A DNA stretch of 64,000 nucleotides from Mycobacterium scrofulaceum (lineage in GTDB: Bacteria > Actinomycetota > Actinomycetes > Mycobacteriales > Mycobacteriaceae), in assembly GCF_002086735.1 (NCBI RefSeq), contig NZ_MVIJ01000023.1, positions 1 to 64,000 on the forward strand, written 5' to 3'. The position numbers and the translations under genes were made by a program. The notes under the pieces are model-generated. The model was not told the origin of the DNA. It saw nothing but the letters and a program-made list of their open reading frames with translations, and did no database searches. Position 1 is the first letter of the stretch, and each line of letters opens with the position of its first letter. Positions 8,258 through 18,404 of the stretch are shown here, in pieces.

Positions 8258-9679
8258 GTGCGGCACTACTACTCCGTAGACGCGATCCGCCGGGCCGAGG
8301 CGCCGCTGCTGGCCAGCCTGCCCGACGGGGCCCTGATGAGGCGCGCGGCCTTCGGGCTCGCCGCCGAGGTCGTCGCCGAGTTGCGGGCCCGCACCGGCGG
8401 GGTGGCCGGCCGCCGGGTGTGCGCGGTGGTCGGCTCGGGGGACAACGGCGGTGACGCGCTGTGGGCCGCGACCTTCGTGCGCCGTCGCGGCGCCGCCGCG
8501 GACGCGGTGCTGCTCAATCCCGAACGCACCCATCGCAAGGGGCTGGCGGCGTTCACCAAGGCCGGCGGCCGTGTTGTCGAAAGCGTCGCGCCCACAACCG
8601 ATCTCGTCATCGACGGCGTGGTGGGCATCTCCGGGTCGGGGCCGCTGCGCCCGGCCGCCGCCGAGGTCTTCGCCGCGGTCGACGAGGCGGGGATCCCGGT
8701 CCTCGCCGTCGACATCCCCAGCGGCGTCGACGTGGCGACCGGGGCGATCGGCGGCCCCGCGGTGCGCGCGGCGCTGACCGTGACCTTCGGCGGGCTCAAG
8801 CCCGTGCACGCGCTCGGCGACTGCGGGCGGGTGAAGCTGATCGACATCGGGCTCGACCTGCCGGGCACGGACGTACTGGGTTTCGAGGCGGCCGACGTGG
8901 CCGCCCGCTGGCCGGTGCCCGGGCCCCACGACGACAAGTACACCCAGGGCGTGACCGGCGTGATGGCCGGCTCGTCGACGTATCCGGGTGCGGCCGTCCT
9001 GTGCACGGGGGCCGCCGTCGCGGCGACCTCCGGCATGGTGCGCTACGCCGGCAGCGCGCACCGCGAGGTGCTCGCGCACTGGCCGGAGGTGATCGCCTCG
9101 CCCACCCCCGCGTCGGCCGGGCGCGTCCAATCTTGGGTCGTCGGGCCGGGATTGGGCACCGACGACACCGGCGCCGCGGCGCTGTGGTTCGCGCTGGAGA
9201 CCGACCTGCCGGTGATCGTCGACGCCGACGGGCTGACGATCCTGGCGGCGCACCCCGAGCTGGTCGCCAACCGCAACGCCCCCACGGTGCTGACCCCGCA
9301 CGCCGGTGAATTCGCCCGCCTGGCGGGTACCCCCCCGGGTGATGACCGGGTGGGCGCGTGCCGCAAGCTGGCCGACACCTTCGGCGCGACCGTGCTGCTC
9401 AAGGGGAACGTCACGGTCATCGCCGATCCGGGCGGCCCGGTGTACCTCAACCCGGCCGGGCAATCGTGGGCGGCCACCGCAGGTTCCGGCGACGTGCTGT
9501 CCGGCATGATCGGCGCACTGCTCGCGGCGGGCCTGCCGGCGGCCGAGGCGGCCGCGGCGGCGGCGTTCGTCCACGCGCGGGCGGCGGCGTCCGCGGCCGC
9601 AGACCCGGGCCCCGGTGCCGCGCCGACGTCGTCGTCCCGGATGGTTCCGCATATCAGGGCCGCCCTGGCCGCCATTTAG
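8258..9679 (+). CDS. nnr: bifunctional NAD(P)H-hydrate epimerase / ADP-dependent dehydratase
   Basis: Nnr repairs hydrated NAD(P)H. The N-terminal YjeF_N epimerase domain (about 1-210) contains VVGSGDNGGDAL and DIPSGVDVATG. The C-terminal ribokinase-like dehydratase domain contains VVGPGLGTD, LTPHAGEFARL, LLKGNVTVIADP and the ATP-site GSGDVLSGMIGALLA. The GTG at 8258 (VRHYYSVDAIRRAE) is preferred over the GTG at 8249 because family members begin MRHYY and the resulting 473 residues is the usual length. Cytosolic. It is followed after 24 bases by gadB and matches Rv3433c in order. Confidence 0.95.
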   Translation: MRHYYSVDAIRRAEAPLLASLPDGALMRRAAFGLAAEVVAELRARTGGVAGRRVCAVVGSGDNGGDALWAATFVRRRGAAADAVLLNPERTHRKGLAAFTKAGGRVVESVAPTTDLVIDGVVGISGSGPLRPAAAEVFAAVDEAGIPVLAVDIPSGVDVATGAIGGPAVRAALTVTFGGLKPVHALGDCGRVKLIDIGLDLPGTDVLGFEAADVAARWPVPGPHDDKYTQGVTGVMAGSSTYPGAAVLCTGAAVAATSGMVRYAGSAHREVLAHWPEVIASPTPASAGRVQSWVVGPGLGTDDTGAAALWFALETDLPVIVDADGLTILAAHPELVANRNAPTVLTPHAGEFARLAGTPPGDDRVGACRKLADTFGATVLLKGNVTVIADPGGPVYLNPAGQSWAATAGSGDVLSGMIGALLAAGLPAAEAAAAAAFVHARAAASAAADPGPGAAPTSSSRMVPHIRAALAAI

Positions 9680-9703
9680 CGCCGCTACCGAGAGGATCTC
9701 CCA

Positions 9704-11086
9704 GTGCCGCAACATCCGTCCCTGCCCGCGCACGCGATCGCCCCCGCCTACACCGGCCGCCTGTTCACCGCGCCGGTGCCGGCGCTGCGGATGCCCGACG
9801 AGTCGATGGACCCCGAGGCCGCCTACCGCTTCATCCACGACGAGTTGATGCTCGACGGCAGCTCGCGGCTCAACCTGGCCACGTTCGTCACCACCTGGAT
9901 GGATCCCGAGGCCGGCCGGCTGATGGCCGAGACGTTCGACAAGAACATGATCGACAAGGACGAGTACCCGGCGACCGCGGCCATCGAGCAGCGCTGCGTG
10001 TGCATGGTGGCCGACCTGTTCCACGCCGACGGCCTGAACGACGCCGACCCTTACAGCGCGTGCGGGGTCTCCACGATCGGCTCCAGCGAGGCGGTGATGC
10101 TGGGCGGGCTGGCCATGAAGTGGCGCTGGCGCGCGAAGGTCGGGAAGGGCTGGGAGGCGCGCCGGCCCAACCTGGTGATGGGCTCCAACGTGCAGGTGGT
10201 GTGGGAGAAGTTCTGCCGCTACTTCGACGTCGAGCCCCGCTACCTGCCGATGGAGGAGGGGCGCTACGTCATCACCCCCGAACAGGTCGTCGACGCCGTC
10301 GACGAGGACACCATCGGCGTGGTGGCGATCCTGGGCACCACCTACACCGGTGAGCTGGAGCCGGTCGCCGAGATCTGCGGCGCGCTGGACAAGCTGGCGG
10401 CCGGCGGCGGGGTGGACGTGCCGGTGCACGTCGACGCCGCCAGCGGCGGGTTCGTGGTGCCCTTCCTGCACCCCGAACTCAAGTGGGACTTCCGCCTGCC
10501 CCGGGTGGTGTCGATCAACGTCAGCGGCCACAAGTACGGGCTGACCTATCCCGGCGTCGGGTTCGTGGTGTGGCGCAGCAAGGAGTACCTGCCCGAAGAG
10601 CTCGTGTTCCGGGTCAACTACCTCGGCGGCGACATGCCGACCTTCACGCTGAATTTCTCCCGGCCGGGCAACCAGGTGGTCGGCCAGTACTACAACTTCC
10701 TGCGGCTCGGCCGCGACGGCTACTCCAAGGTGATGCAGGCGCTGTCGGGGACGGCGCGCTGGCTGGCCGAGCAGCTGCGGGTCAGCGACCACTGCGAGCT
10801 CATCTCCGACGGGTCGGCGATCCCGGTGGTCGCGTTCCGGCTCGCCGGGGACCGCGGCTACACCGAGTTCGACGTGTCCCATGAGTTGCGCACCTACGGC
10901 TGGCAGGTGCCGGCCTACACGATGCCCGACAACGCCACCGACGTCTCGGTGCTGCGCATCGTGGTGCGTGAGGGCCTGTCGGCCGACCTGGCCCGCGCAC
11001 TGCACGACGACGCGGTCTCCGCGCTGAGCTCGCTGGACAAGCTCAAGCCCGGCGGCCACTACGAGGCCCAGCACTTCGCGCACTGA
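9704..11086 (+). CDS. gadB: glutamate decarboxylase (PLP-dependent)
   Basis: A 460-residue group II PLP decarboxylase from a GTG start. The Schiff-base lysine sits in SINVSGHKYGLTYPG, and HVDAASGGFVVPF and GSSEAVMLGGLAMKWRWR are hallmark GadB segments that bind cofactor and substrate. It converts glutamate to GABA, consuming a proton, and may contribute to acid tolerance or the GABA shunt. The length equals that recalled for Rv3432c. The gap to alr is only about 80 bases; in M. tuberculosis I recall several PPE and transposase genes there. Confidence 0.95.
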   Translation: MPQHPSLPAHAIAPAYTGRLFTAPVPALRMPDESMDPEAAYRFIHDELMLDGSSRLNLATFVTTWMDPEAGRLMAETFDKNMIDKDEYPATAAIEQRCVCMVADLFHADGLNDADPYSACGVSTIGSSEAVMLGGLAMKWRWRAKVGKGWEARRPNLVMGSNVQVVWEKFCRYFDVEPRYLPMEEGRYVITPEQVVDAVDEDTIGVVAILGTTYTGELEPVAEICGALDKLAAGGGVDVPVHVDAASGGFVVPFLHPELKWDFRLPRVVSINVSGHKYGLTYPGVGFVVWRSKEYLPEELVFRVNYLGGDMPTFTLNFSRPGNQVVGQYYNFLRLGRDGYSKVMQALSGTARWLAEQLRVSDHCELISDGSAIPVVAFRLAGDRGYTEFDVSHELRTYGWQVPAYTMPDNATDVSVLRIVVREGLSADLARALHDDAVSALSSLDKLKPGGHYEAQHFAH

Positions 11087-11170
11087 GCCGCCTGCCACAC
11101 GAGTGCGGCCGTTGTGACCATTGCGACGGCGTGGGGCGGCGGTCGGCCCGGTTCTGGGACAATGGCGGCC

Positions 11171-12346
11171 ATGAAAGGGTGCGCCGCTACGCCGACATCC
11201 CTGACGCCGGGCGTGCTCGCCGAGGCCCTGGTGGACCTGGGCGCCATCGAGCACAACGTGCGGTTGCTGGGCGAGCACGCCGGCGGCGCCCAGGTGATGG
11301 CCGTCGTCAAGGCCGACGGCTACGGCCACGGCGCCACCCAGGCGGCCCGCGCGGCGCTGGCCGGCGGGGCGGCCGAGCTGGGCGTGGCCACCGTCGCCGA
11401 GGCGCTGGCGCTGCGCGCCGACGGCATCACCGCGCCCGTGCTGGCCTGGCTGCACCCGCCCGGCATCGACTTCGGCCCCGCGCTGCTGGCCGACGTGGAG
11501 ATCGCCGTGTCGTCGGAGCGTCAGCTCGACGAGCTGCTGGACGCGGCGCGCCGGACCGGCCGCACGGCGACCGTCACCGTCAAGGTCGATACCGGGCTGA
11601 ACCGCAACGGCGTCCACCCGGCGCAGTACCCGTCGATGCTGACCGCGCTGCGCCGGGCCGTGGCCGAGGACGCCATCCGGCTGCGCGGCCTGATGTCGCA
11701 CATGGTGTTCGCCGATCAACCGGCCAACCCCGTCAACGATCTTCAGGCCGAACGCTTCGCCGACATGCTGGCGCAGGCGGGCGAGAGCGGGGTGCGGTTC
11801 GAGGTCGCGCACCTGGCGAACTCGTCGGCCACCATGTCGCGGCCCGACCTGGCCTTCGACCTGGTGCGGCCCGGCGTCGCGGTGTACGGGCTGAGCCCGG
11901 TGCCCGAACTCGGCGACATGGGGCTGGTGCCGGCGATGACCGTGAAATGCCCTGTGGCGCTGGTCAAGTCGATCCGGGCGGGCGAGAGCGTGTCGTACGG
12001 GCACACCTGGACCGCCGAGCGCGACACCAACCTGGCGCTGCTGCCGGTCGGCTACGCGGACGGCGTCTTCCGGTCGCTGGGCGGGCGGCTGGAGGTGTTG
12101 ATCAACGGCAAGCGGCGGCCCGGCGTGGGACGGATCTGCATGGACCAGTTCGTCGTCGACCTCGGCCCCGGCCGGGCCGACGTCGCCGAGGGCGACGAGG
12201 CGATCCTGTTCGGGCCCGGCGGCAGCGGGGAATCCACCGCACAGGACTGGGCAGACCTGCTCGGCACCATCCACTACGAGGTGGTGACCAGCCCCCGCGG
12301 GCGGATCACCCGGACCTACCGCGAGGCACGAACCCTTGAGCCCTGA
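11171..12346 (+). CDS. alr: alanine racemase
   Basis: The fold-type III PLP enzyme that supplies D-alanine for peptidoglycan. The PLP lysine is in MAVVKADGYGHG, the catalytic tyrosine in SVSYGHTWTAERD, and the carbamylated-lysine and substrate region in GLMSHMVFAD; GRICMDQFVVDLGP is also typical. The ATG at 11171 gives 391 residues. Upstream ATGs at 11162 and 11114 are possible, but the sequence before 11171 does not look coding in this frame. The last 11 bases overlap the next gene, so alr heads a translationally coupled run through tsaD. Confidence 0.95.
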   Translation: MKGCAATPTSLTPGVLAEALVDLGAIEHNVRLLGEHAGGAQVMAVVKADGYGHGATQAARAALAGGAAELGVATVAEALALRADGITAPVLAWLHPPGIDFGPALLADVEIAVSSERQLDELLDAARRTGRTATVTVKVDTGLNRNGVHPAQYPSMLTALRRAVAEDAIRLRGLMSHMVFADQPANPVNDLQAERFADMLAQAGESGVRFEVAHLANSSATMSRPDLAFDLVRPGVAVYGLSPVPELGDMGLVPAMTVKCPVALVKSIRAGESVSYGHTWTAERDTNLALLPVGYADGVFRSLGGRLEVLINGKRRPGVGRICMDQFVVDLGPGRADVAEGDEAILFGPGGSGESTAQDWADLLGTIHYEVVTSPRGRITRTYREARTLEP

Positions 12347-13451
12347 GAAGACCCGCAGGCGCCGGCAGGGGAGGGCCTGGCTCGCGGGCGGGGCGGGGGT
12401 GACGGCCCTCGCCACCATCGTCGGAGCCTCGGCCCGCCGCTCGATGACCCAGCGGGCCCGCGGCGCCGACGACCCCTACGCCGACGAGGATTTCGACACG
12501 ATCGACGACGACCGCGCCTCGCTGGTCACCACCCCCGACGGGGTGTCGCTGGCGATCCGGGAGGCCGGCCCCGCGGACGCCCCGCTGACCATGGTCTTCG
12601 TCCACGGTTTCTGTCTGCGGATGGGCGCCTTCCACTTCCAGCGAACGCGGCTGCCCCACCACCTGGGCCCGGGTGTCCGGATGGTCTTCTACGACCAGCG
12701 CGGCCACGGCCTCTCCGACGAGGCCGCGCCGGAGAGCTACACGCTGACCCAGCTCGGCAGGGATCTCGAGACCGTGCTCGCGGCGGTGGCGCCGCGCGGC
12801 ATGGTCGTGCTGGTCGGTCACTCGATGGGCGGCATGACCGTGTTGGCGCATGCCCGCCAGTTCCCCGGCCAGTACGGGCGCCGCATCGTGGGCGCCGCGC
12901 TGATCTCGTCGGCGGCCGAAGGCGTCGCCAGGTCCCCGCTGGGCGAGATCCTGAAGAACCCGGCGCTGGAAGCCTTCCGGTTCACCGCGCGGTCCGCGCC
13001 CAAGCTGATGCACCGCGGCCGCACCGTGTCGCGCTCGCTGATCGGCCCCGTCCTGCGGGCCGCGTCCTACAGCGACCTGCACGTCAGCCGGAGACTGGAC
13101 GCCTTTTCGCAGCAAATGATGAACGGCACCCCGATCCCGACCATGGTGGAGTTCCTGGACGCCCTGGAACACCACGACGAAACCGCCGGGCTGTGGACCC
13201 TGCTGCGCATCCCCACCCTGATCGCCTGCGGCGACCACGACCTGCTGACGCCGGACGAATACTCGCGCAAGATGGCCGCGTCGCTGCCGCGGTCCGAGCT
13301 GGTCATCGTCGCCGGCGCCAGCCACCTCGCGCTGCTGGACAAGCCCGAGGCGATCAACGACGGGCTGGTCCGGCTCGTCAAGCGGGCCACCCCGGGTCGC
13401 GCCGGGCTGGCGGCCCGCTGGATGCGGGAAAGGCTGTGGCGCCGTGGCTAG
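12336..13451 (+). CDS. alpha/beta hydrolase with N-terminal signal or anchor
   Basis: A 371-residue hydrolase from a TTG start inside the end of alr. Residues about 13-35 (WLAGGAGVTALATIVGASA) form a signal peptide or anchor. The catalytic elements are complete: oxyanion motif VFVHGFCLR, nucleophile elbow VGHSMGGMT, acid in ACGDHDLLTPDE, and the histidine in GASHLAL. It resembles lipase/esterase or haloperoxidase-type hydrolases of mycobacteria (LipG-like). Overlaps of 11 bases with alr and 8 bases with tsaE imply one operon, although no functional link to either is known. Confidence 0.85.
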   Translation: MSPEKTRRRRQGRAWLAGGAGVTALATIVGASARRSMTQRARGADDPYADEDFDTIDDDRASLVTTPDGVSLAIREAGPADAPLTMVFVHGFCLRMGAFHFQRTRLPHHLGPGVRMVFYDQRGHGLSDEAAPESYTLTQLGRDLETVLAAVAPRGMVVLVGHSMGGMTVLAHARQFPGQYGRRIVGAALISSAAEGVARSPLGEILKNPALEAFRFTARSAPKLMHRGRTVSRSLIGPVLRAASYSDLHVSRRLDAFSQQMMNGTPIPTMVEFLDALEHHDETAGLWTLLRIPTLIACGDHDLLTPDEYSRKMAASLPRSELVIVAGASHLALLDKPEAINDGLVRLVKRATPGRAGLAARWMRERLWRRG

Positions 13452-13959
13452 CCTTGATGGCGGCGACCCGCTGCGCCCGGCTTCGCCGCGCTTGCGATCA
13501 CCGCAGGAGGGCACGGCCACGCTGGAGCGCGTGGAGGACACCGTCGCACTGGGGTCGCGGCTCGGCGAACAGCTGCGCGCGGGAGACGTGGTGGTGCTCA
13601 CCGGTCCGCTCGGCGCGGGAAAGACCGTGCTGGCCAAGGGGATTGCCGCGGCGATGGACGTCGACGGCCCGGTCACCTCGCCGTCGTACGTGCTGGCTCG
13701 GGTGCACCCGCCGCGGCGCACCGGCGCACCGGCGATGATTCATGTCGACATGTACCGGCTTTTGGACACCGGCGGCGCCGACCTGCTGGCCGAGCTCGAC
13801 TCGCTGGACCTCGACACCGATCTCGACGACGCGGTGGTGGTGGTGGAGTGGGGCGAGGGCCTCGTCGAACGCCTCGCCGAGCGGCACCTCGACGTCCGCC
13901 TGGAACGCCTCAGCGGGTCCGACGTGCGGATCGCTTCGTGGCAGTGGGGCCGGTCGTGA
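13444..13959 (+). CDS. tsaE: tRNA t6A biosynthesis ATPase TsaE
   Basis: A 171-residue P-loop ATPase that drives the TsaB-TsaD-TsaE complex for N6-threonylcarbamoyladenosine on ANN-decoding tRNAs. Walker A is LTGPLGAGKTVLAKG; VTSPSYVL and MIHVDMYRL are the usual downstream motifs, and VVEWGEGL is the Walker-B-like segment. The GTG at 13444 overlaps the hydrolase by 8 bases. The first about 21 residues (MASLDGGDPLRPASPRLRSP) are encoded largely by a dispersed DNA repeat that is also found between groES and groEL1, so the N-terminus looks like a repeat-derived extension before the conserved TATLERVEDT. Confidence 0.93.
   Translation: MASLDGGDPLRPASPRLRSPQEGTATLERVEDTVALGSRLGEQLRAGDVVVLTGPLGAGKTVLAKGIAAAMDVDGPVTSPSYVLARVHPPRRTGAPAMIHVDMYRLLDTGGADLLAELDSLDLDTDLDDAVVVVEWGEGLVERLAERHLDVRLERLSGSDVRIASWQWGRS
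13459..13502 (-). repeat. dispersed 44-bp repeat, copy inside tsaE start
   Basis: This 44-base unit is the reverse complement, with three mismatches, of the two units at 16642-16685 and 16697-16740. Here it is read through as protein (DGGDPLRPASPRLRS). The copies lie 3 kb apart in unrelated contexts, so it is an interspersed repeat; I do not know an established name. Confidence 0.85.
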
Positions 13960-14579
13960 CTCTCGTGCTGGCGCTCGACACCGCCACCCCGGCCGTCACG
14001 GCCGGGATCGTGCGCCGCGACGACCTCTTCGTGCTGGCGGAGCGGGTCACCGTCGACGCCCGCGCCCACGCCGAACGGCTCACCCCCAACGTGCTGGCCG
14101 CCCTCGCCGACGCCGGGCTGACGATGGGCGACCTGGACGCCGTCGTCGTGGGCTGTGGCCCCGGCCCGTTCACCGGCCTGCGGGCCGGGATGGCCACGGC
14201 CGCCGCCTACGGGCACGCGCTGGGCATCCCGGTGCGCGGCGTGTGCAGCCTGGACGCCATCGGCGCGCGCACCACCGGCGAGGTGCTGGTGGTCACCGAC
14301 GCCCGCCGGCGCGAGGTCTACTGGGCCCGCTACCGCGACGGGTTCCGCGTCGAGGGGCCGGGGGTCAACGCCCCGGCCGACGTCGACCCGGGCGCGGCCC
14401 AGGCGGTGGCCGGCTCGCCCGAGCACGCGGCGCTGTTCGACCTGCCGCGTCGCGGGCCGATCCACCCCACGCCGGCCGGGCTCGTCGCCGCGGTGCCCGA
14501 CTGGTCGCAGCGCCCGCTGCCCCTGGTGGCGCTGTATCTGCGCCGCCCGGACGCCAAACCGATGGCGGCGCGCGGGTGA
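13956..14579 (+). CDS. tsaB: tRNA t6A biosynthesis protein TsaB
   Basis: A 207-residue ASKHA-fold partner of TsaD. The GTG at 13956 overlaps the tsaE stop in a GTGA arrangement and begins at the conserved LVLALDTATPAVT; a 36-residue longer frame is rejected. The CGPGPFTGLRAGMATA segment is diagnostic of TsaB. It is a structural and allosteric subunit of the threonylcarbamoyl transferase complex. The cluster tsaE-tsaB-rimI-tsaD is widely conserved in Actinobacteria. Confidence 0.93.
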   Translation: MTLVLALDTATPAVTAGIVRRDDLFVLAERVTVDARAHAERLTPNVLAALADAGLTMGDLDAVVVGCGPGPFTGLRAGMATAAAYGHALGIPVRGVCSLDAIGARTTGEVLVVTDARRREVYWARYRDGFRVEGPGVNAPADVDPGAAQAVAGSPEHAALFDLPRRGPIHPTPAGLVAAVPDWSQRPLPLVALYLRRPDAKPMAARG

Positions 14580-15043
14580 CCGCCCCCAGCGAGCCCGTGA
14601 CGCTCGGCGCGCTGACCCCCGCCGACGCCGCGCGCTGCGCCCAACTGGAGAGGCAGTTGTTCGACGGCGACGACCCCTGGCCCGCGGCGGCGTTCAACCG
14701 CGAGCTGGCCAGCAAGCACAACCATTACGTCGGCGCGCGCGCCGACGGCACGCTCGTCGGGTATGCGGGAATCTCGCGGCTGGGCCGCACGCCGCCGTTC
14801 GAGTACGAGGTGCACACCATCGGCGTGGACCCGGCCTATCAGGGGCGGGGCATCGGCCGCCGGTTGCTCGACGAGCTGCTGGTCTTCGCCGACGCCGGCG
14901 CTGTCTTCCTGGAGGTGCGCACCGACAACGAGGCGGCCATCTCGCTGTACCGCAGCGTGGGCTTCGAGCAGATCGGCCTGCGCCGGCGCTACTACCGCGC
15001 CAGCGGCGCCGACGCGTACACCATGCGCAGGGCGGCCCAATGA
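14576..15043 (+). CDS. rimI: GNAT N-acetyltransferase RimI
   Basis: A 155-residue GNAT-fold acetyltransferase starting at the GTG of a GTGA overlap with tsaB. The acetyl-CoA binding motif A is VDPAYQGRGIGRRLL, followed by EVRTDNEAAISLYRSVGF, which is typical of RimI. In enterobacteria RimI acetylates the N-terminus of ribosomal protein S18; mycobacterial enzymes have broader activity. Earlier start candidates in this frame run through tsaB and are rejected. The stop overlaps the tsaD start by 4 bases. Confidence 0.93.
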   Translation: MTAPSEPVTLGALTPADAARCAQLERQLFDGDDPWPAAAFNRELASKHNHYVGARADGTLVGYAGISRLGRTPPFEYEVHTIGVDPAYQGRGIGRRLLDELLVFADAGAVFLEVRTDNEAAISLYRSVGFEQIGLRRRYYRASGADAYTMRRAAQ

Positions 15044-16062
15044 TCATCTTGGCCATCGAAAGCTCTTGCGACGAAACGGGAGTCGGCATCGCGCGGCTCG
15101 CCGCCGACGGCACGGTGACGCTGCTGGCCGACGAGGTGGCGTCCAGCGTCGACGAACACGTCCGGTTCGGCGGCGTGGTGCCCGAGATCGCGTCGCGGGC
15201 GCACCTGGAGGCGCTCGGCCCCACGATGCGTCGCGCGTTGGCGGCGGCCGGCGCGGCCAAGCCGGACGTCGTCGCCGCCACGATCGGGCCCGGACTGGCC
15301 GGCGCGCTGCTGGTCGGGGTGGCCGCGGCCAAGGCGTACGCGGCGGCGTGGGGGGTGCCGTTCTACGCCGTCAACCACCTGGGCGGGCACCTGGCCGCCG
15401 ACGTCTACGAACACGGCCCGCTGCCCGAGTGCGTGGCGCTGCTGGTCTCCGGCGGACACACGCACCTGCTGCACGTGCGTTCGCTCGGTGAGCCGATCGC
15501 CGAGCTGGGCAGCACCGTCGACGACGCCGCCGGCGAGGCCTACGACAAGGTGGCCCGCCTGCTGGGGCTGGGCTATCCCGGCGGCAAGGTGCTCGACGAC
15601 CTGGCCCGGACGGGCGACCGCGACGCCATCACGTTCCCGCGCGGCATGACCGGCCCCGGCGACGACCCGTACGCCTTCAGCTTCTCCGGCCTCAAGACGG
15701 CCGTGGCCCGCTACCTGGAGAGCCACCCGGACGCGGTGAACGCCGACGTCGCCGCGGGCTTTCAGGAGGCGGTCGCCGACGTGCTGACGATGAAGGCGGT
15801 GCGGGCGGCGACGGGGCTCGGCGCCTCGACGTTGCTGATCGCCGGGGGCGTGGCCGCCAATTCGCGGCTGCGGGAGCTGGCGGAGCGGCGGTGCGCGGCG
15901 GCCGGACTGACGCTGCGGATCCCCAGGCCGCGGCTGTGCACCGACAACGGGGCGATGATCGCGTCCTTCGCCGCGCACCTGGTGGCCGCCGGGGCGCCGC
16001 CCTCCCCGCTGGACGTGCCCAGCGACCCGGGGCTTCCGGTGGTAAAAGCCCAGGTCAGCTGA
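15040..16062 (+). CDS. tsaD: tRNA N6-adenosine threonylcarbamoyltransferase TsaD
   Basis: A 340-residue Kae1/Gcp family protein that transfers the threonylcarbamoyl group to A37 of tRNA. The start MIILAIESSCDETG follows an ATGA overlap with rimI. The iron-binding histidines are in NHLGGH, and GLVSGGHTHL-type, LSGGHTHLL and GGVAANSRLRE motifs complete the active site. It is the last gene of the coupled run that begins at alr. About 200 bases separate it from groES, holding the heat-shock promoter and operator. Confidence 0.95.
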   Translation: MIILAIESSCDETGVGIARLAADGTVTLLADEVASSVDEHVRFGGVVPEIASRAHLEALGPTMRRALAAAGAAKPDVVAATIGPGLAGALLVGVAAAKAYAAAWGVPFYAVNHLGGHLAADVYEHGPLPECVALLVSGGHTHLLHVRSLGEPIAELGSTVDDAAGEAYDKVARLLGLGYPGGKVLDDLARTGDRDAITFPRGMTGPGDDPYAFSFSGLKTAVARYLESHPDAVNADVAAGFQEAVADVLTMKAVRAATGLGASTLLIAGGVAANSRLRELAERRCAAAGLTLRIPRPRLCTDNGAMIASFAAHLVAAGAPPSPLDVPSDPGLPVVKAQVS

Positions 16063-16102
16063 TCGCCCGTAGCGAACATCTGGCGCGCAGCCGGCCGCCC
16101 TT

Positions 16103-16134
16103 GAGTGCTAGCACTCTCGTGTATAGAGTGCTAG
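16103..16134 (+). promoter_or_regulatory. CIRCE operator with an extra half-site
   Basis: CTAGCACTC (16108-16116), a 9-base spacer and GAGTGCTAG (16126-16134) form a perfect CIRCE inverted repeat, the HrcA repressor site of groE operons. A further GAGTGCTAG at 16103-16111 overlaps the left arm, giving GAGTGCTAGCACTC as a palindrome of its own, so there are three half-sites. It lies 130 bases upstream of groES and predicts HrcA control. Confidence 0.93.
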
Positions 16135-16214
16135 GTGGCAATCGGCCCAAACCCTGCGCCGGCACCCGCGACGACGGCGCTCGGGCCCGGACGACTGCCG
16201 AATCCCTTGATAAT

Positions 16215-16234
16215 TCCGGGGCATCCGCCCCGGA
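16215..16234 (+). promoter_or_regulatory. perfect hairpin in groES leader
   Basis: TCCGGGGC-ATCC-GCCCCGGA forms an 8-bp perfect stem with a 4-base loop, 29 bases before the groES start and with no following T-run. It is therefore unlikely to be a terminator and may stabilise the leader mRNA or affect translation. Confidence 0.5.
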
Positions 16235-16263
16235 CCCGATCTAACTAGTGGAGGGCTCCAATC

Positions 16264-16566
16264 GTGGCGAAGGTGAACATCAAGCCACTCGAGGACAAGA
16301 TTCTCGTGCAGGCCAACGAGGCCGAGACCACGACCGCGTCCGGTCTGGTCATTCCTGACACCGCCAAGGAGAAGCCGCAGGAAGGCACCGTCGTCGCAGT
16401 CGGTCCCGGCCGCTGGGACGAGGACGGTGAGAAGCGGATCCCGCTGGACGTCTCGGAAGGCGACACCGTCATCTACAGCAAGTACGGCGGCACCGAGATC
16501 AAGTACAACGGCGAGGAGTACCTGATCCTGTCGGCGCGCGACGTGCTGGCTGTCGTATCGAAGTAA
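16264..16566 (+). CDS. groES: co-chaperonin GroES
   Basis: A 100-residue Cpn10, the heptameric lid for GroEL rings. It begins at a GTG with SD GGAGGG, starts VAKVNIKPLEDKILVQ, and has the mobile loop around ETTTASGLVIPDTAKEK that contacts GroEL. The C-terminal LILSARDVLAVV is typical. Expression is expected from the HrcA/CIRCE promoter upstream. It is separated from groEL1 by 192 bases that contain a repeated 44-bp element. Confidence 0.97.
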   Translation: MAKVNIKPLEDKILVQANEAETTTASGLVIPDTAKEKPQEGTVVAVGPGRWDEDGEKRIPLDVSEGDTVIYSKYGGTEIKYNGEEYLILSARDVLAVVSK

Positions 16567-16641
16567 GCACCGTGTTCCGCCCCGGCGATCCCCGCGCATG
16601 GCCGCGGGCGATTTCCGGGGCGGCATGCGTTAGCGGGTGGT

Positions 16642-16740
16642 GGTGATCGCAAGCGCGGCGCAGCCGGGCGAAGCGGGTCGCCACCATCGAGCACGTGGTG
16701 ATCGCAAGCGCGGCGCAGCCGGGCGAAGCGGGTCGCCACC
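16642..16740 (+). repeat. two direct copies of a dispersed 44-bp repeat between groES and groEL1
   Basis: Two identical 44-base units (16642-16685 and 16697-16740; period 55) begin GGTGATCGCAAGC and end GGTCGCCACC. A third copy in reverse orientation lies in the tsaE start region. Here the pair fills the spacer just before the groEL1 Shine-Dalgarno, so it is transcribed with the operon and could alter RNA folding or stability. Confidence 0.9.
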
Positions 16741-16758
16741 GTTTAAACAAGGAGCCTG

Positions 16759-18393
<1,635 letters not shown>

Positions 18394-18404
18394 ACGCACC
18401 TCCT

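Noticed and set aside
7820..12418. A 4.6-kb uninterrupted reading frame on the minus strand
   Set aside because: It is antisense to nnr, gadB and alr, has Arg/His/Gly-rich composition and no motif. Long antisense frames are common in very GC-rich genes.
13742..14575. Upstream extension of rimI frame through tsaB
   Set aside because: It is the shadow of tsaE and tsaB; the GTGA overlap at 14576 is the natural start.
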